A DNA stretch of 64,000 nucleotides, taken from JAUIIK01 sp041390865 (GTDB taxonomy: Bacteria > Chloroflexota > Chloroflexia > Thermomicrobiales > CFX8). The translations under genes and the position numbers were made by a program. This document shows positions 34,428-44,112 of this stretch, piece after piece. The DNA is taken from NCBI GenBank assembly GCA_041390865.1, contig JAWKPC010000003.1, positions 351,420 through 415,419 on the forward strand, in the 5' to 3' direction. Position 1 is the first letter of the stretch; every line of letters starts with the position of its first letter. The notes beneath the pieces are model-generated. The model saw only the letters and a program-made list of their open reading frames with translations, did not search any database and had not been told where the DNA came from.

Positions 34428-35735
34428 TCAATAGAAGAACGGAAGATACCAGAAGAGAAAGTAGGCGGCTGAGAGCGCGACCGAAAGCGCCCCGATCTGG
34501 ACCGCCGCCATGTCGCCGCCAAGCCGCCGGACACCGGCGACCACCAGTGTGACGAGCGGCGGAAAGACCCCGAGCAGCATCCGCCCGTGTGGATGGGCCA
34601 GCCCGGAGTCGTTCGCGATCCAGAGCGCGGCGATCATCCCGCCGAAGAGAACGGCACACAGGATCAGCTTGTCCCGGTGTTGCGCTGTTGATTGCCATCC
34701 ATCCCGGCCAATGAACAACCCGATCGCCCCGGACACCGAGACCAGCAGGAGGACGAGGCCGGTAATCAAGCGCAGCGATCCGCCGTCATAGGCGCCCCAG
34801 TAGCTCGACCAGCTATTCAGCCAGAGCTCGCCAACGAAGTCGGCGACTCCGAGGGACTGAGACCGACCGACGATGTCGACGAAAGCATTCGCGCTATTGA
34901 TAACGTCATACTGCGAATAGGTCCAGGCGCCCCAGATCAGAAATCCAACGACTCCCGGTCCGATAGCCAGCAGGAAAATGCTAGCAGTGAGCTGGCGCCG
35001 CCGGAGCAGGATGGCCAGCGCTGCCAGCGTGACAAGGAGCAGAATGGAGCCTTGCCCTTTGGTCAGCACCGCCGCCGCGCCGATCAAGCCGAGGAAGAGC
35101 GCCTGATCCGTCCGCCGATCCTCGAGCAGCCGCGACGCCATCAGCGTTCCTGCAGCGATCATCAAACCGGCCAGCAGATCGTTGTTCACCCTGCCCGAGG
35201 CGGCGGCAACGGAGGGAATCGCAACGACCGAGAGAGCTATCGCACCCCAGACGGCGGGATCGGCATCCGGAAGCCAGTCGCGGGCATACCCCCAGCTGAT
35301 GCCGGCCATCGCGAACAAGAGGAAGATCCCGAAGAGGCGCGCGGCGTAGAGCTCCCGCCATGCATCGTCGCCGCTCAGCAACGTCAGCGGTGAGACAAGC
35401 GCATGATAAAGCGGCGGATGATAGGCCTCGTAGCTCCAGCTCTCCAGCCCGAATTCGTTCTGCTCCACCGTCGGCGGTCTGCCGATGCGGAGTTGCGACC
35501 AGCGTTCCGTCGCGACGGCGCTGTCGAGGATCCGCTGCTGGACCGGGTCGTCGATCTCCGGCAACGTCTGGTCATCGATCAGATAGAGGGCGTAGCTGAG
35601 GTGCTGCTCTTCGTCGAAGAGGTCCCAGGTCGGTACGGTGATGATATACAGGATCGAATGGAGGATCGCGAAGATGAAGACCCCGGCGAAGATCGCCCGG
35701 CCGCGTCGGTTGAGATCTGTTACCGGATCACGCAC
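34428..35735 (-). CDS. GT-C-type glycosyltransferase/membrane protein (DUF2142-like)
   Basis: 435 residues with about ten to twelve membrane helices. The first lumenal loop carries WDLFDEEQHLSYALYLID, an acidic motif typical of GT-C enzymes, and YHPPLYHALVSPL occurs about 90 residues later. RVNNDLLAGLMIA resembles the DUF2142/PMT region. GT-C enzymes transfer sugars from polyprenyl phosphates to acceptors at the outer membrane face. GTG start at 35735 overlaps the preceding gene's stop by 8 nt. No acceptor can be named. Confidence 0.75.
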   Translation of the reverse strand: MRDPVTDLNRRGRAIFAGVFIFAILHSILYIITVPTWDLFDEEQHLSYALYLIDDQTLPEIDDPVQQRILDSAVATERWSQLRIGRPPTVEQNEFGLESWSYEAYHPPLYHALVSPLTLLSGDDAWRELYAARLFGIFLLFAMAGISWGYARDWLPDADPAVWGAIALSVVAIPSVAAASGRVNNDLLAGLMIAAGTLMASRLLEDRRTDQALFLGLIGAAAVLTKGQGSILLLVTLAALAILLRRRQLTASIFLLAIGPGVVGFLIWGAWTYSQYDVINSANAFVDIVGRSQSLGVADFVGELWLNSWSSYWGAYDGGSLRLITGLVLLLVSVSGAIGLFIGRDGWQSTAQHRDKLILCAVLFGGMIAALWIANDSGLAHPHGRMLLGVFPPLVTLVVAGVRRLGGDMAAVQIGALSVALSAAYFLFWYLPFFY

Positions 35736-36981
35736 GTTGCCGCCGCCTCAATGGTTCGATCAGCTTCCAGGCCATCCAGAGAGAGACGGCGGTGAGAATC
35801 GAGCGGAACGCCCCGAAGAATTGCCGCGGCTCGATTCTCGCGGCGATCGCCTCATATGGATCCGGCAGACTCGCCACGCGATCGCCGATCGTCGGCCGGA
35901 GGAGCTCCCAGGTCGTCCAGGAGCCCCACTGCATGAAGTAGACCCCTAGCAGGACGACCTGCAGGGCGTGGTAGGCAATCAGCGTCCGATTCGTCGCGAT
36001 CGTCAGGGCCAGGAACGGAACGAGCCAGATCGACCAGTGGGGATGGAAGAAGGTCAGGCCGAACAGCAGCAGGAACGAGCCGGCTGCGACGGTCGGATAT
36101 TCATCCGGTGAGATGTCCCGTTCAATGAACCAGAAAAGCGCCAGCATGTAGACCAGCGGGAAGAAGAAGATGAAGTCGTCGAACCGCAACCGCACGCCGG
36201 CATCCAGCCAGTTCTGAAAATGCTGGTGGGTATCGATGATCTCCAGCGTCGGGCTTTCGCCGGTCCCGATGATGCCGAATAGCTCGACAGCCGCCCAGAG
36301 CCCGGCCAGAACGCCGACGGCAACAGCAAGCTGCTTGCGGTTCTTCCTGAACGCCAGCAAGTAATACGGAACGAGCACGACCGGAAAGAAGCGCATCAAC
36401 GTAGCGATGCCGAGCAGCACCAGACCGACGAGCCGTCCGGAGTCGGTCGCGCGGCGGGCAGCGAGGAGCGAGAGCAGCACGAGCAGTATCGCGATGACGT
36501 CGTGGCGCCCGAACACCGCCGTGGCATAGATCACTAGCGGGTTGAGGAGCCAGAACGCCGCCACGGCGAATCTCCGCCCCGGCACGACGAGACGGGTCAG
36601 TACCCAGGCGGTCGCCAGGTCGGCGACGACGTAGGGCAGCTTCATCAGGAACACCGCCCGGTGGACGTGGTCATACTCGATGAAACGGCGGTAGTCGGCC
36701 ATGCTTGCGCCGACCCCGGCCTCGGACGCCGTCGGCGACCAGATCCCGGCGCTGTCCGGCAGCAGCGGCCTGATCATCAATAACCACACGTTATGGAGCG
36801 ACTGGATGAGGATCTGGGCCGTCCAGCCGAACCACTCGCCGTCATAGGCTGCCTCAGCCGCCCGGGAATAGATCTGATAGGCGTCCATATGGAGGGTCAA
36901 CGGCATGACGATAAGGCGGATAACGATCGCGATGGTCCAGAGAAGCAACCAGCGCCGCTCGCGCGCGAAATCCCGAACCAT
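35728..36981 (-). CDS. GT-C-type mannosyltransferase-like membrane protein
   Basis: 417 residues from ATG 36981 (a TTG at 37002 is in frame but overlaps the upstream gene more). About nine helices. Loop 1 has MPLTLHMDAYQIYSRA, the acidic pair of GT-C folds, and a later FGRHDVIAILLVLLSLLAARRA is like DUF2029/PIG-M mannosyltransferases. Such enzymes use polyprenyl-phospho-mannose to extend lipid-linked glycans outside the membrane. Its start is 1 nt from the preceding flippase stop; its stop overlaps the next gene. Donor and acceptor are not deducible. Confidence 0.75.
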   Translation of the reverse strand: MVRDFARERRWLLLWTIAIVIRLIVMPLTLHMDAYQIYSRAAEAAYDGEWFGWTAQILIQSLHNVWLLMIRPLLPDSAGIWSPTASEAGVGASMADYRRFIEYDHVHRAVFLMKLPYVVADLATAWVLTRLVVPGRRFAVAAFWLLNPLVIYATAVFGRHDVIAILLVLLSLLAARRATDSGRLVGLVLLGIATLMRFFPVVLVPYYLLAFRKNRKQLAVAVGVLAGLWAAVELFGIIGTGESPTLEIIDTHQHFQNWLDAGVRLRFDDFIFFFPLVYMLALFWFIERDISPDEYPTVAAGSFLLLFGLTFFHPHWSIWLVPFLALTIATNRTLIAYHALQVVLLGVYFMQWGSWTTWELLRPTIGDRVASLPDPYEAIAARIEPRQFFGAFRSILTAVSLWMAWKLIEPLRRRQRA

Positions 36982-36982
36982 T

Positions 36983-37918
36983 TCAGGCAAACCGCTCGTC
37001 AATGCGCCGGGCGACCCGCACCAGTGCTAGCGACAGCGGGAGCGCCGACACGAGCAGAACGCGCTGAACGATCGCGAGAGTCAGCAGCGTCGCGGTCGTC
37101 GCCCCGGTGACAGCCGTTAACGCGACGATCACTGCCTCGCGAACGCCGACGCCGCCGGGAACCGGCGCCAGCATCCCGGCCAGACCCGGGACGGTCGCGA
37201 TTGCCAGCACATCGACGATGACAATATTGATTCCGTGGGCCCAGAACAGGAGTCCGACGACGATGACCTGCAGCACCCAGTACAGAAAGGTCAGGCCTCC
37301 CACCTCTGAGCGGTTCACCCGCCTACCGAGCTGGCGCGCCGACTCGATCAGCTGCTCGATGTGCCGCATCAGCCGGAACCGCCGTGCCACGAAAATACCG
37401 ACAAAAAGCACCGCAACGAGTGCCGCGACGAGCAGGAAAGCCGCCGTGCCGCTTAGCGACGGGATCGCGTCCCGGAAAGCCGATGGGCCGATGATGAGGA
37501 TCGCCAGCGCTGACGTGATCGCCATCAGGCCGAGGTCCAGGCTGTGCTCGAACCCGATCGAAAGCGCCGAGGCGTGATAGGGAACTGATCTCGTCTGGTT
37601 GGCGAGGACCGCCTTCGCCGAGGCGCCGACAAAGCCAGGACTCGCATAGTTCAAGAGCGCGGAGCTGACTGTGATGTCGCTGACCTCACCGATTGACAGC
37701 GGCACATCCAGCGACCGCATGACGACCTGCCACCGCCAGGCATGGACCAACGGCAACGCCATCCCGACGATGACAACGAGGACGAGCGGCAGAGGTCTTG
37801 CGTCCCGGAGACCCTGCCAGGCATCGGCCATGACCCCGGTCGCCCAGAGAACGACGATCGCGATGAGCAACCCTGCCCAGAATGCCAGCGCCGTCGGATT
37901 CCCCAGCAACCGCCTCAT
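36983..37918 (-). CDS. Lysylphosphatidylglycerol synthase transmembrane/AglD-type (UPF0104) protein
   Basis: 311 residues with about eight membrane helices, including the family segments WRWQVVMRSLDVPLSIGEV, ALLNYASPGFVGASAKAVLA (about 96-115) and ATVPGLAGMLAPVPGGVGVREAVIVAL (about 250-275). This membrane domain occurs in polysaccharide operons, where it is proposed to act as a flippase for lipid carriers; mechanism is unproven. Start ATG overlaps the upstream GT4 stop by 4 nt (ATGA), and its stop lies 1 nt before the next gene's ATG. Confidence 0.82.
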   Translation of the reverse strand: MRRLLGNPTALAFWAGLLIAIVVLWATGVMADAWQGLRDARPLPLVLVVIVGMALPLVHAWRWQVVMRSLDVPLSIGEVSDITVSSALLNYASPGFVGASAKAVLANQTRSVPYHASALSIGFEHSLDLGLMAITSALAILIIGPSAFRDAIPSLSGTAAFLLVAALVAVLFVGIFVARRFRLMRHIEQLIESARQLGRRVNRSEVGGLTFLYWVLQVIVVGLLFWAHGINIVIVDVLAIATVPGLAGMLAPVPGGVGVREAVIVALTAVTGATTATLLTLAIVQRVLLVSALPLSLALVRVARRIDERFA

Positions 37919-39129
37919 CGACGCGCGCCAGCCCGATCCAGGATCTCGCCGGCGATCTCGGTCAGGCGCTCGCCAGAGGCCGTCCGCTCCCAGGCCTCAC
38001 GCCCCGCTTTTCCGATGCGGTGACGAAGCACGACATCGTCGGCAAGCTCGCCAATCGCCGACGCCAGCGCGTCCGGATCATCCGGAGGCACGAGCATGGC
38101 GGACTCCCGATGAGCGAGCATCCGGCGGACTGCGGGACTATCCCCGGTCACGACCGGTATCCCGCAAGCCAGCGCCTGATGGACTTTGTTCGGAATGACT
38201 CTCGCCGCCTTCCCTCCACCATCGAACACCCCCAACGCCACGTCGGCGGCGCGCAACCGCTCCCCTAATTCGCTATAGGGTAGCCAATCCGTCCAGTCTA
38301 CGTTTCCGAGCGCCAGATCGTCAGCCAGCCTTCGGGCCGCGCCATATTGCTGGCCGGTGCCGATCAACTCGACGCGCAGACCAGGATGCGTCGACTCGAG
38401 GATGCCAGCAGCCCGAAGGATCGTCTCGACGCCATGCAGCGGGATGAACTTGCCATAGAAGAGCACGTCGAGCGCGCCGGAATCGTTTCCACCGTTTGAC
38501 TTGCCTGGAAAAAAGATCGATTCGTCCACGCCGACCGGCAGGACGATGACCTTGCCGGGGCTCAAATTCGCCCGTCTGACGATGTACTCGCGATTCTCGG
38601 GAGTATCAACGATCACGATGTCAGCTAGCCGCAGCGACCAGCGATCCAGATACTCGATCAGCGAGGCGACCGGCGTTCCGGCAGCCACCAGACCTCGATC
38701 CTCGATGATCGTGTCTCCAAGAGTCACCAAAGGATTAAAGATGACCGGTCGCTGAAGAAGGCGGGAAATCGGAGCGAGAAGCAGCATATCGAGCTGCCCG
38801 AAATAGCCGACGACGAGTGCCCGGCACCGGAGCAGCCTGAGCGCAACATCGATGGAGCGAGGGATCGCGCCGGCGAGCACTCGGAGACCGGCGGCGATAA
38901 AGCCTGTCTCGCTACTTCGGGGCTGAGCGTCGCTGCTTCGGGGCTTCGGCCACTCAACGCGAACGCCCGCGGCCTGGAAAGCCCGAACGACGTCGACATT
39001 TCTGGAGTAATCCGGGTCATAGCTGGCGACGTAACAGATCGACCGACGCAACGGGATCACCGGCGCATCGACGAGACGATTGGTGCGCGACCGTACATGG
39101 CCGTCCAACTCGCGGATACGATGAACCAA
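37915..39129 (-). CDS. GT4-family glycosyltransferase (GT-B fold)
   Basis: 404 residues. The N-terminal domain has ICYVASYDPDYSRNVDVVRAF, the linker DTPENREYIVRRANLSPGKVIVLPVGVDESIFF, and the nucleotide-sugar-binding C-terminal domain with GVFDGGGKAARVIPNKVHQALACGIPVVTG (about 310-340), the GT4 EX7E-like region. It transfers a sugar from a nucleotide sugar to a lipid or glycan in the cytosol. It is the first gene of the minus-strand glycan operon and overlaps the flippase gene by 4 nt. Confidence 0.87.
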   Translation of the reverse strand: MVHRIRELDGHVRSRTNRLVDAPVIPLRRSICYVASYDPDYSRNVDVVRAFQAAGVRVEWPKPRSSDAQPRSSETGFIAAGLRVLAGAIPRSIDVALRLLRCRALVVGYFGQLDMLLLAPISRLLQRPVIFNPLVTLGDTIIEDRGLVAAGTPVASLIEYLDRWSLRLADIVIVDTPENREYIVRRANLSPGKVIVLPVGVDESIFFPGKSNGGNDSGALDVLFYGKFIPLHGVETILRAAGILESTHPGLRVELIGTGQQYGAARRLADDLALGNVDWTDWLPYSELGERLRAADVALGVFDGGGKAARVIPNKVHQALACGIPVVTGDSPAVRRMLAHRESAMLVPPDDPDALASAIGELADDVVLRHRIGKAGREAWERTASGERLTEIAGEILDRAGARR

Positions 39130-39136
39130 TGGCTCT

Positions 39137-39439
39137 TCATCTCAGGTCGGTGAATCGCCATGCAATTTCATCTATCGTTGCCTCCACGGTCATTAGCTCG
39201 ATGTCCGGCCACGGCACGCTCGTCCAGTCCTGGATCTGACGCAGCCGCTCCGCTTGTTGATCGAAGCATACGACTCCGTATCGTCCCGAATCGCGATCCC
39301 GGGGAAACGGCCACAAGATGGCGTCCACCCTTAACGACCAGCTAGCGAAATCACGGCATACTTCACTGCGGAAACATACATAGGGCGCGCCGGCCTGAAC
39401 GAACCCGGACACGGCCGGCCACAACGCAAGGGGTCGCAT
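39137..39439 (-). CDS. Possible small hypothetical protein
   Basis: 100 residues from ATG 39439, ending at 39137, just upstream of the GT4 start (39129) on the same strand. Composition is protein-like (FRSEVCRDFASWSLRVDAILWPFPRD, then VVCFDQQAERLRQIQDW and a C-terminal IDEIAWRFTDLR). No family is recognised. The start coincides with the TTG start of the divergent TreT-like gene, so a later start or no gene at all is possible. Confidence 0.4.
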   Translation of the reverse strand: MRPLALWPAVSGFVQAGAPYVCFRSEVCRDFASWSLRVDAILWPFPRDRDSGRYGVVCFDQQAERLRQIQDWTSVPWPDIELMTVEATIDEIAWRFTDLR

Positions 39440-40680
39440 TGAAGAAAGTGGAACCAGCCGAGCTGGCGATATCCGATTACGAGCGCGTCGTCGGTCCGCA
39501 AGCGATTGAGGAATTGCGCGACCTGGCGGAGTCACTGCGCGGCAAAAGAGTCATCCATATCAACGCGACGCCGGTTGGTGGTGGAGTGGCCGAGATTCTG
39601 AAGTCCGAGATCCCGCTCCTGCGCTCGCTCGGTATCGACGCCGAATGGTGGGCGCTGGAAGCGACTGACGAGTTCTTTGCGATCACGAAGAGGATGCACA
39701 ACGGCCTCCAGAGCGCCGATGTCGGATTTTCCGAAGCGGACTGGAAGATCTATCACGATCAACAGGAGGTCAACGCCCGGGATCTTCCCGAGGCCGACCT
39801 CGTCGTCGTCCACGATCCCCAGCCGATGGCGATAGCCGGATTCAGTAGCGGAAAAGCCGATGCCTGGATCTGGCGCCTGCACGTTGACTCCTCGCGGCCG
39901 AACGCCGAACTCTGGAGCCATCTCAGCCCCCAGCTCGAACCGTACGCGCTGGCGGTCTTTACCCTCGACCAGTTCGCGCCGCCGGATGTTCGGCCCGAGA
40001 TGCGCCGGTTCGTCGCGCCGGCAATCGATCCCCTCACGAGCAAGAACCGGCCGATTCCGATTTCGAAAGCGCTGGAACGAGTCGACTCGATCGGGATCAA
40101 CACCAATCGCCCGCTGCTTTCACAGGTCGCGCGGCTCGATATCTGGAAGGACCCGTGGGGGGTCATCGACGCCTACCGGCTAGTGAAGCAGGACATTCCG
40201 CGCGTCCAGCTCGCGCTGCTCGGCGTCATCGCTGCTCAGGACGATCCGGAGGCGTACGGCGTTTTTGCGGAAGTCAACGAGTACGCCGACGGAGATCCTG
40301 ATATCCACATCTTTGTCGATCCGTCGATCATCGGCGAGCAGGAAGTCGCCGCCGTCCAGACCGTCTCGCAGGTAGTCTTCCAGAAAAGCATCCAGGAGGG
40401 ATTCGGCCTCTCGGTGACGGAAGCGCTCTGGAAAGCCACGCCGGTGATCGGCGGGCGCGCCGGCGGCATCCCGCTCCAGATTCAACCCGGTATCGGCGGC
40501 CATCTCGTCGAGGGAGCGGAGGAAGCCGCCGGGCGGACAATAGATCTCCTAGTCGATCCACCCGAAGCCAGAGAGCTGGGCGTCAACGGCCGCGTCCACG
40601 TCCGGGACAACTTCCTGATCACCCGGTTGATCCGCGACGAGCTGAACCTCTATCGTGAAGCGCTCGGCATCCAGTCGTGA
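39439..40680 (+). CDS. TreT-like trehalose synthase (GT4)
   Basis: 413 residues. The N-terminal YERVVGPQAIEELRDLAESL and VIHINATPVGGGVAEILKSEIPLLRSLGIDAEWW match trehalose glycosyltransferring synthase (TreT), which makes trehalose from NDP-glucose and glucose. The C-terminal EX7E motif region is FQKSIQEGFGLSVTEALWKATPVIGGRAGGIPLQI. Start TTG at 39439; no clear Shine-Dalgarno. Cytosolic. Trehalose is a compatible solute, which would suit a thermotolerant soil lifestyle (inference). Close relatives (glucosylglycerate-type GT4 enzymes) are an alternative. Confidence 0.8.
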   Translation: MKKVEPAELAISDYERVVGPQAIEELRDLAESLRGKRVIHINATPVGGGVAEILKSEIPLLRSLGIDAEWWALEATDEFFAITKRMHNGLQSADVGFSEADWKIYHDQQEVNARDLPEADLVVVHDPQPMAIAGFSSGKADAWIWRLHVDSSRPNAELWSHLSPQLEPYALAVFTLDQFAPPDVRPEMRRFVAPAIDPLTSKNRPIPISKALERVDSIGINTNRPLLSQVARLDIWKDPWGVIDAYRLVKQDIPRVQLALLGVIAAQDDPEAYGVFAEVNEYADGDPDIHIFVDPSIIGEQEVAAVQTVSQVVFQKSIQEGFGLSVTEALWKATPVIGGRAGGIPLQIQPGIGGHLVEGAEEAAGRTIDLLVDPPEARELGVNGRVHVRDNFLITRLIRDELNLYREALGIQS

Positions 40681-40825
40681 CCCGGCAACTTATGGACCGC
40701 AGACTCTGGTCACCAGGATTTAGGCCAGCATAGTCCGGGCAATCACGTGCAGGGAATGCCTGAACAAAGGCGAGCAGGGCGCAGTTCTCGATGACAATAC
40801 GAGAGCCGGAAACGGAGAGAACGAG

Positions 40826-41209
40826 ATGATAAAGCGGGTCGGCGTGGTAACGGTGCATGTCTACGACCAGGACGCCGCGATCGATTTCTACACCAACAAG
40901 CTCGGTATGACGCTCGTCACCGACAACGATATGGGCGACGGCACGCGCTGGGTCGTCGTCAAGCCCAGCGACGGCGAGACGACGATCACGCTCTACAAGT
41001 TACCGGACCACGAACCGGGGCAGTTCCCGATCGGTTCGCACCACCCGATCGTGCTCGTCGTCGACGATCTGGAGCGTACCTACGAAGAACTCGTGGAGCG
41101 AGGCGTCGAGTTCAGCCATCCACCGTTCGATTCAGGCTCGGACGCAAAATCGGCGATGTTCCTTGACGCCGACAAGAACGAACTGATCCTGACGGACGCG
41201 CGAAGCTAG
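40826..41209 (+). CDS. VOC-superfamily protein (glyoxalase/dioxygenase-like)
   Basis: 127 residues with two beta-alpha-beta modules: VVTVHVYDQDAAIDFYTNKLGMTLV and HPIVLVVDDLERTYEELVERGVEF. A Glu in the C-terminal strand (KNELILTD) and the His in the first module are candidate metal ligands. Family members cover glyoxalases, dioxygenases and resistance proteins; no substrate can be assigned. ATG start at 40826 after GAACGAGA. No partner gene. Confidence 0.88.
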   Translation: MIKRVGVVTVHVYDQDAAIDFYTNKLGMTLVTDNDMGDGTRWVVVKPSDGETTITLYKLPDHEPGQFPIGSHHPIVLVVDDLERTYEELVERGVEFSHPPFDSGSDAKSAMFLDADKNELILTDARS

Positions 41210-41210
41210 G

Positions 41211-41306
41211 ATGGGCGATCCGCTGATCACCGACATCGACATCATCGGCGGCGTCGGAAACGATCTGGTCCAGTCACTCACACCAGCAATCCACCGGCTG
41301 ATCTGA
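41211..41306 (+). CDS. Possible 31-residue protein or gene remnant
   Basis: ATG one base after the VOC stop; the frame reads MGDPLITDIDIIGGVGNDLV, then QSLTPAIHRLI. The second half resembles no known family. It may be a truncated gene remnant. Nothing else is evident up to the enolase gene at 41354. Confidence 0.25.
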   Translation: MGDPLITDIDIIGGVGNDLVQSLTPAIHRLI

Positions 41307-41353
41307 ACGGCTGGTTGCATCTATACTGCCGCCGGTAGGAGTTCGCGAGACGC

Positions 41354-42544
41354 ATGCCGGGAGAGATTGTGACCACACCGCAAGTCGTTGCCATTCATGA
41401 CGATGTCGTGCCGATCAAGTCATCCATCCGCAACGCATTCATCGACTTCAGACAGATGACGGCGTCCGTCGTCGCGATCGTCACCAACGTCGAGCGCAAC
41501 GGCAAACCCGTCGTCGGCTACGGCTTTAACTCGAACGGCCGCTACGCGCCGGCCGGTCTGCTCAGGGAGCGCTTCATTCCTCGCCTGCTCGACGCCGACC
41601 CGGCAAGCATTGTCGATGAGCCGGGAACGAATCTCGATCCCGCACGCGCCTGGGACGTCATGATGACGGGAGAGAAGCCCGGCGGGCATGGAGAGCGCTC
41701 GGTGGCGGTCGGCGTGCTCGACATGGCACTCTGGGACGCTGCCGCCAAGATCGAGGAGCGGCCGCTCTACGAGCTGCTCGCCGAGCGGTATGGCGATGGC
41801 AAGCCTGTAGAACGAGTCTGGGTCTACGCGGCGGGCGGATACTACGAGCCCGGCAAGGGCCTGCCCGAGCTTCAACGAGAAATGCGGGGCTACCTGGATC
41901 TCGGCTACACCACGGTCAAGATCAAGATTGGCGGCGCTTCTCTGGACGAGGACATCCGCCGCCTCGAAGCCGTCCTCGAGCTGGTCGACGAAGGCAGCCA
42001 GCTGGCGGTCGACGCCAATGGCCGCTTCGATCTCGATGAAGCCCTCGCCTATGCCGAAGCCCTGGAACCCTATGGATTGCGCTGGTACGAGGAAGCGGGA
42101 GATCCGCTCGACTTCGAGTTGCAGGCGAAGCTCTCCCCGGTCTACGACCCGCCAATGGCCACCGGCGAGAATCTCTTCTCGCTCCCGGACGCCCGGAACC
42201 TCATCCGCTACGCCGGTATGCGGCCCGACCGGGACGTTCTCCAGTTCGATCCGGCCCTGTCATATGGGCTGGTGGAGTATCTGAGGATTCTCGACATGCT
42301 CGACGACCATGGCTGGCCGCGTAGCCGGTGCGTGCCGCATGGCGGCCACCAGTTCGCGCTGAACATCGCCGCCGGTCTCGGGCTGGGCGGCAACGAATCT
42401 TACCCGGACGTCTTCCAGCCATTCGGCGGCTTTGCCGATGCCGAGAGGGTCGTCGACGGTCACGTATCGCTGCCCAGTGTCCCCGGCATCGGCTTCGAGG
42501 CGAAAGCGAATCTCTGGGCCGTGATGGAGCCGCTCGGCAGCTGA
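41354..42544 (+). CDS. Enolase-superfamily dehydratase, D-tartrate dehydratase-like
   Basis: 396 residues. The KxK catalytic lysines are in TTVKIKIGG (about 193-201); metal ligands follow in AVDANGRFD (Asp) and the WYEEAGDPLD Glu; the third acid is in MATGENLF. The His of PHGGHQFALNIAAGLGLGGNESYPDVFQPFGGF acts as general acid/base, and this segment is typical of tartrate dehydratase. The reaction would be D-tartrate to oxaloacetate. Mandelate racemase-type alternatives are less likely. Start ATG 41354. It converges on mnmE. Confidence 0.85.
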   Translation: MPGEIVTTPQVVAIHDDVVPIKSSIRNAFIDFRQMTASVVAIVTNVERNGKPVVGYGFNSNGRYAPAGLLRERFIPRLLDADPASIVDEPGTNLDPARAWDVMMTGEKPGGHGERSVAVGVLDMALWDAAAKIEERPLYELLAERYGDGKPVERVWVYAAGGYYEPGKGLPELQREMRGYLDLGYTTVKIKIGGASLDEDIRRLEAVLELVDEGSQLAVDANGRFDLDEALAYAEALEPYGLRWYEEAGDPLDFELQAKLSPVYDPPMATGENLFSLPDARNLIRYAGMRPDRDVLQFDPALSYGLVEYLRILDMLDDHGWPRSRCVPHGGHQFALNIAAGLGLGGNESYPDVFQPFGGFADAERVVDGHVSLPSVPGIGFEAKANLWAVMEPLGS

Positions 42545-42580
42545 TTCGCGGGATTCCGAACGACAGAACTCAGTCGAAGA

Positions 42581-43969
42581 TCACTTCCCGATACAGAAAC
42601 GGCTGAAGATCTCATCGAGCACGGCCTCGCTGACGTGCTCGCCGGTGATCTCCCCGACGGCATAGAGGGCAGTCCGTACATCGACGGCGATCAGGTCGAG
42701 AGGCACTTCCGCCGACCTGGCATCGATCGCCGAACGAATCGATGCTTCGGCGCGGCGAAGCGCGTCGAACTGTCGGCTCGTGACCAACGCCGGCTTCGTC
42801 GCCGATTCGGATTGACCGACAGCAACATCGTGGAGCAAGGTCACCAGGTCGCCGAGTCCATCCCGCGACACCGTCGAGATCGATAGCGTCGGTACGGTCT
42901 CCAATAACGCCACTCCGGCAGGATCGACCTGCCTGGGTCGATCGGATTTGTTCAGAACGCAAACGATTCCCGCTGGATCGAGCCGCTGCTCGACAAGCTC
43001 GATGACCTGAAGGTCCGCGTCGGTCAGCGGCTCGGATGCATCGAGCACGACGACCACCAGTGCGCTTGTCGACAGCGCGTGCCGCGAGCGTTCGACCCCG
43101 ATGGCCTCGACCACGTCTGCCGTCTCGGTAATCCCGGCCGTGTCGAGCAGCGTCGCCGGGATGCCGCCGAGATTGATCGTCTCGGAGACGACGTCGCGCG
43201 TCGTGCCGGCGATCTCGGTGACGATCGCCCGTTCCTGGCCGACCAGGGCATTGAGCAGGCTGGATTTGCCGACATTCGGTCGTCCGACAATCGCTATCTG
43301 CAGCCCCTCGCGATAGAGCAGGCCCGTCTGGGCCGAGTCAACCACCTCGCCGAGCACGCGCGCGACGCGGTCCAGCGCCTCGTCGACATCGAGCTCGGGG
43401 ATCTCATCCTCCGGAAAATCCGCCGCGGCATCGAGAAATGCCATCGTCTCGACCAGGGCGTCCCGGGCCGGCTTCAGCCGTTCCGTCATCCGGCCACGCA
43501 ATTCGGAGATCGCCAGATCCAACGAACGTCCGGTCTGGGCGGAGACGACGCCGGCAACCGCTTCGGCCTGGCTCAGGTCAATACGGCCATTCAGGAAGGC
43601 GCGTAGCGTGAACTCGCCGGGTTCGGCCAGCCTCGCCCCGGCCCCAAGGCAAAGACCGAGCACCGACCGCACCGGGACGTAACCGCCGTGGCTGTGGATC
43701 TCGACGACGTCCTCCCGGGTATAGCTCTTCGGAGACCGCATCCAGACGAACATGACCTCGTCGACGACGGAGCCATCCGACGGGTCGACGGCGGAGCCGT
43801 AGTACATCCGGTGGCTCTCGATACGCTCCGCGTTCGGAACGCTGAGTGACCTGCCCGATCTGAAGAATGAAAGCGCGAACGGAAGGGAGTCGGGACCGCT
43901 CAAGCGAACGATCCCGACTCCTGCTTCACCGGGAGCCGTGGCGATTGCGGCAATCGTGTCTAGGTACAT
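42581..43969 (-). CDS. mnmE: tRNA uridine-5-carboxymethylaminomethyl GTPase MnmE
   Basis: 462 residues. N-terminal tetrahydrofolate-binding domain (TIAAIATAPGEAGVGIVRLSG), a central helical region, and a G domain: G1 GRPNVGKSS, G2/G3 TTRDVVSE and LLDTAGI, G4 NKSD. The C-terminal FCIGK carries the catalytic Cys. With MnmG it modifies wobble uridines of tRNA. No mnmG gene is present in the window. It is on the minus strand, 143 nt downstream of the PfkB gene; that gap shows only a CCTCGACAGGCTCGGG fragment resembling interspersed repeats. Confidence 0.95.
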   Translation of the reverse strand: MYLDTIAAIATAPGEAGVGIVRLSGPDSLPFALSFFRSGRSLSVPNAERIESHRMYYGSAVDPSDGSVVDEVMFVWMRSPKSYTREDVVEIHSHGGYVPVRSVLGLCLGAGARLAEPGEFTLRAFLNGRIDLSQAEAVAGVVSAQTGRSLDLAISELRGRMTERLKPARDALVETMAFLDAAADFPEDEIPELDVDEALDRVARVLGEVVDSAQTGLLYREGLQIAIVGRPNVGKSSLLNALVGQERAIVTEIAGTTRDVVSETINLGGIPATLLDTAGITETADVVEAIGVERSRHALSTSALVVVVLDASEPLTDADLQVIELVEQRLDPAGIVCVLNKSDRPRQVDPAGVALLETVPTLSISTVSRDGLGDLVTLLHDVAVGQSESATKPALVTSRQFDALRRAEASIRSAIDARSAEVPLDLIAVDVRTALYAVGEITGEHVSEAVLDEIFSRFCIGK

Positions 43970-44112
43970 CTGCTAGGTATCTGGATGTGAGACCGGGACA
44001 TCGTCAGCGACCGGGTACGAACTCCCGATTGTTCACTTCGGTGAATGTAGATCCCTCGACAGGCTCGGGATGGCAGTATCCTGGTCATCGACTTCGTCTT
44101 TTCGGATTCCCT

